Shown here in pieces: positions 4,378 through 5,938 of a stretch of DNA of 5,938 nt. The notes beneath the pieces were generated by a model. The model saw only the letters and a program-made list of their open reading frames with translations. It did not search any database and was not told the origin of the DNA. The stretch is from Synechococcales cyanobacterium PMM_0085 (GTDB lineage Bacteria > Cyanobacteriota > Cyanobacteriia > Elainellales > Elainellaceae). Each line of letters starts with the position of its first letter. The stretch's first letter is position 1. The stretch covers positions 1-5,938 of the forward strand of contig CASBQJ010000242.1 in the NCBI GenBank assembly GCA_949127705.1, given 5' to 3'. A program made the position numbers and the translations under genes.

Positions 4378-5938
4378 GTGATAGAGGTAGGCGGATTAAT
4401 TAGCACGATTCTTGGGTTTGGAGCCGCGATCGCCAAAGACAAAATTCAGCGCCATGAGCTGGTAATCAAGCTGCTAAACCAGTTGAACCTCAACCCAGAT
4501 CATCCGCCTGCCGATTTCACAGCGGTCTACCAGTACGCGTTAGTGGAATATGGGATTGGTAAACCGCAGCCCGTGCTCGAAATTTTCCGCCAGCCTGAGA
4601 TTCAGCAAATTTTTCGCAGAGCACTCGATCAAAATAATCCAGCCATCCTGTTCAAAGCAGGCGAAGAATTCCTGGCAAGTCATACGCTGGGCGACGAGCT
4701 ACAAACGTTGGGCATGAGTGCTCGCCGAGAGTTTTATCAATTCGCTGCCATCTTTATTGAGATTGCCAAACGCACCCGCACCCCAGCAGAAGTGCTGACC
4801 AATCAGCGGCTCGACTCGCTGCATCGGCAGATTGGCACCCTGCAAGAACGCCTGAATCGTCTGCCTACGCTCGAAGGCATTCGCACCGAAATGGCACGGC
4901 TAGCTGAGCAAGATTTACAAACCCTTCCAGACTCCGAAGTCAATACCGCCAAGCAATGCAGAGCCTTTGCCCTAGCTCAACAAATGCGGGGCTGGTTTGA
5001 AACGTTGGGCTACCGATTTGAGACCTATGAGGTTTGGCAAGACGATTACTTTGAGTGGATGATCAACGTTCCGGTGCGGCGCAATCGGTGCGATCGCATT
5101 CTCGTGCGGGGGATTGAAGGCGAAGCGGGTTTGCGGGATGTGATGGCACTGCGGCAATCTGTCGAAACCCAAAAAGCCGATGAAGGCTGGCTGGTCACCG
5201 CACGGCGGATCAGTCGTGCGGCACGAGACGAGGTGGAAAAGCCGGAAAACAGGCATCTCGACTGCTATACCTTTGATGAACTGGTCGATCTGGATGCCGA
5301 CTTTAGCGGCTATATCGAATGGCTAGAGGCAGAAATTCGGCAGCGCGGCGTGGCCACTCAGTATGTGCCGCTCGCCTGCACTAAAGAAGAGTTAGATCCA
5401 GTCACCAAACAGCGGATCACAGTCAGCCGCTACGACGAGCGAGACGGTTGGATTGATGGGTATTGCGATCGCTGGCTAGACGATTCCGCCAAAGAACATA
5501 TCTCAATTCTGGGCGAATTTGGCACAGGCAAAACCTGGTTTGCCTTTCACTACGCTTGGGTGGCCTTGCAGCGATATCAGGCCGCAAAAGACCGGGGCAC
5601 CCAACGTCCGCGTTTGCCCTTGGTGATTACGCTACGCGACTATGCCAAAGCGCTGAACGTAGAGAACGTATTGGCCGGGTTCTTTTTCACCCAGCACAAT
5701 ATTCGCCTCAACAGCGAGGTATTTGACCAACTCAACCGCATGGGCAAACTGCTGCTAATTTTCGACGGCTTTGATGAGATGGCCGCCAAAGTCGATAAGC
5801 AGCAGATGATCAATAACTTCTGGGAACTAGCAAAGATAGTGGTGCCAGGAGCGAAGGTGATTCTGACTTGTCGAACCGAGCATTTCCCAGAAGCACAGGA
5901 TGGACGGGCACTGCTGAATGCAGAACTGCAAGCCTCCA
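4378..5938 (+). CDS. NACHT-domain STAND NTPase with restriction-endonuclease-like N-terminal domain (3' end outside window)
   Basis: The frame is open from the GTG at 4378 to the window end, giving 520 residues. Residues 4-19 are hydrophobic and Gly-rich. Residues about 21-140 are helical, with the stretch DFTAVYQYALVEYGIGKPQPVLEIF starting at 46. Residues about 141-182 look like a coiled coil. Residues about 200-320 resemble the Mrr/restriction-endonuclease fold: LGYRFE, then FEWMINVPVRRNRCDRILVRG, then DEGWLVTARRISRAAR; a clear (D/E)xK or QxK pair is not evident. The NACHT NTPase follows: Walker A GEFGTGKT (379-386), LVITLRDYAK (415-424), Walker B LLLIFDGFDEM (458-468) and the sensor region LTCRTEHF (496-503). 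STAND proteins switch on NTP-driven oligomerisation when a C-terminal repeat region, missing here, senses a trigger. Many bacterial NACHT proteins protect against phages. A defence or signalling role is inferred, not shown. Whether it is co-transcribed with the pilin gene 116 bp upstream is unclear. Confidence 0.85.
   Translation, partial: MIEVGGLISTILGFGAAIAKDKIQRHELVIKLLNQLNLNPDHPPADFTAVYQYALVEYGIGKPQPVLEIFRQPEIQQIFRRALDQNNPAILFKAGEEFLASHTLGDELQTLGMSARREFYQFAAIFIEIAKRTRTPAEVLTNQRLDSLHRQIGTLQERLNRLPTLEGIRTEMARLAEQDLQTLPDSEVNTAKQCRAFALAQQMRGWFETLGYRFETYEVWQDDYFEWMINVPVRRNRCDRILVRGIEGEAGLRDVMALRQSVETQKADEGWLVTARRISRAARDEVEKPENRHLDCYTFDELVDLDADFSGYIEWLEAEIRQRGVATQYVPLACTKEELDPVTKQRITVSRYDERDGWIDGYCDRWLDDSAKEHISILGEFGTGKTWFAFHYAWVALQRYQAAKDRGTQRPRLPLVITLRDYAKALNVENVLAGFFFTQHNIRLNSEVFDQLNRMGKLLLIFDGFDEMAAKVDKQQMINNFWELAKIVVPGAKVILTCRTEHFPEAQDGRALLNAELQAS

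Larger units (their letters stand above)
2270..5472. repeat. HIP1 octamers (GCGATCGC), eight scattered copies
   Basis: Copies start at 2270, 2582, 3617, 3676, 3815, 4426, 5090 and 5465. HIP1 is an over-represented palindrome of many cyanobacterial genomes and is the main clue to the host. None lies in positions 1-2269. Most are in coding sequence; the copy at 3617 is in the divergent intergenic region. Confidence 0.9.

Noticed and set aside
4972..5256. Minus-strand open frame of 94 codons
   Set aside because: It lies wholly inside the NACHT coding sequence, shows no recognisable domain, and is a shadow frame.
5463..5726. Plus-strand open frame of 87 codons
   Set aside because: It is out of frame within the NACHT Walker A/B region; the in-frame protein carries the conserved motifs.

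Overview
The window looks cyanobacterial. The octamer GCGATCGC (HIP1) occurs eight times between positions 2270 and 5472, where well under one is expected by chance, and the gene content fits: an FtsE-type ATPase, a GT26 glycosyltransferase, a GspH/FimT-like minor pilin and a large NACHT-type STAND protein. No species can be named from this sequence.

Layout. (1) Positions 1-303 carry the C-terminal part of a tyrosine recombinase whose start lies outside the window. (2) Positions about 304-1787 are mobile or relic DNA. A tnpB gene (RNA-guided endonuclease of the IS200/IS605 group, minus strand) has no tnpA beside it. It has a right-end hairpin that contains its own stop codon, is flanked by an imperfect inverted repeat, and is preceded by a second right-end-like segment. 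This whole part lacks HIP1. (3) A probably bidirectional terminator at 1788-1816 separates it from a minus-strand pair, a WecG/TagA/CpsF glycosyltransferase (3505-2714) followed by ftsE (2602-1826). The gap between these two genes is filled with two short tandem-repeat arrays, one of which duplicates the 3' end and stop codons of the glycosyltransferase. (4) A 156-bp divergent intergenic region leads on the plus strand to a prepilin-like gene (3662-4261) with an unusually long leader. (5) A repeat- and hairpin-rich 116-bp spacer leads to a long plus-strand gene (4378 to beyond 5938). It encodes an N-terminal hydrophobic stretch and helical region, a coiled coil, a domain resembling Mrr-type restriction endonucleases with unclear catalytic residues, and then a NACHT NTPase.

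How the parts relate. FtsE (division/envelope) and the glycosyltransferase (polysaccharide assembly) may be co-transcribed. The pilin belongs to a type IV pilus or type II secretion apparatus. The NACHT protein has the architecture of bacterial STAND defence or signalling proteins: a sensor expected at the missing C-terminus, an NTPase switch, and an effector-like N-terminus. Together with the integrase and tnpB, it makes the two ends of the window accessory in character around a more ordinary core. The most interesting points are the NACHT protein, the nested structure around tnpB, and the recurrent short tandem duplications at gene boundaries.
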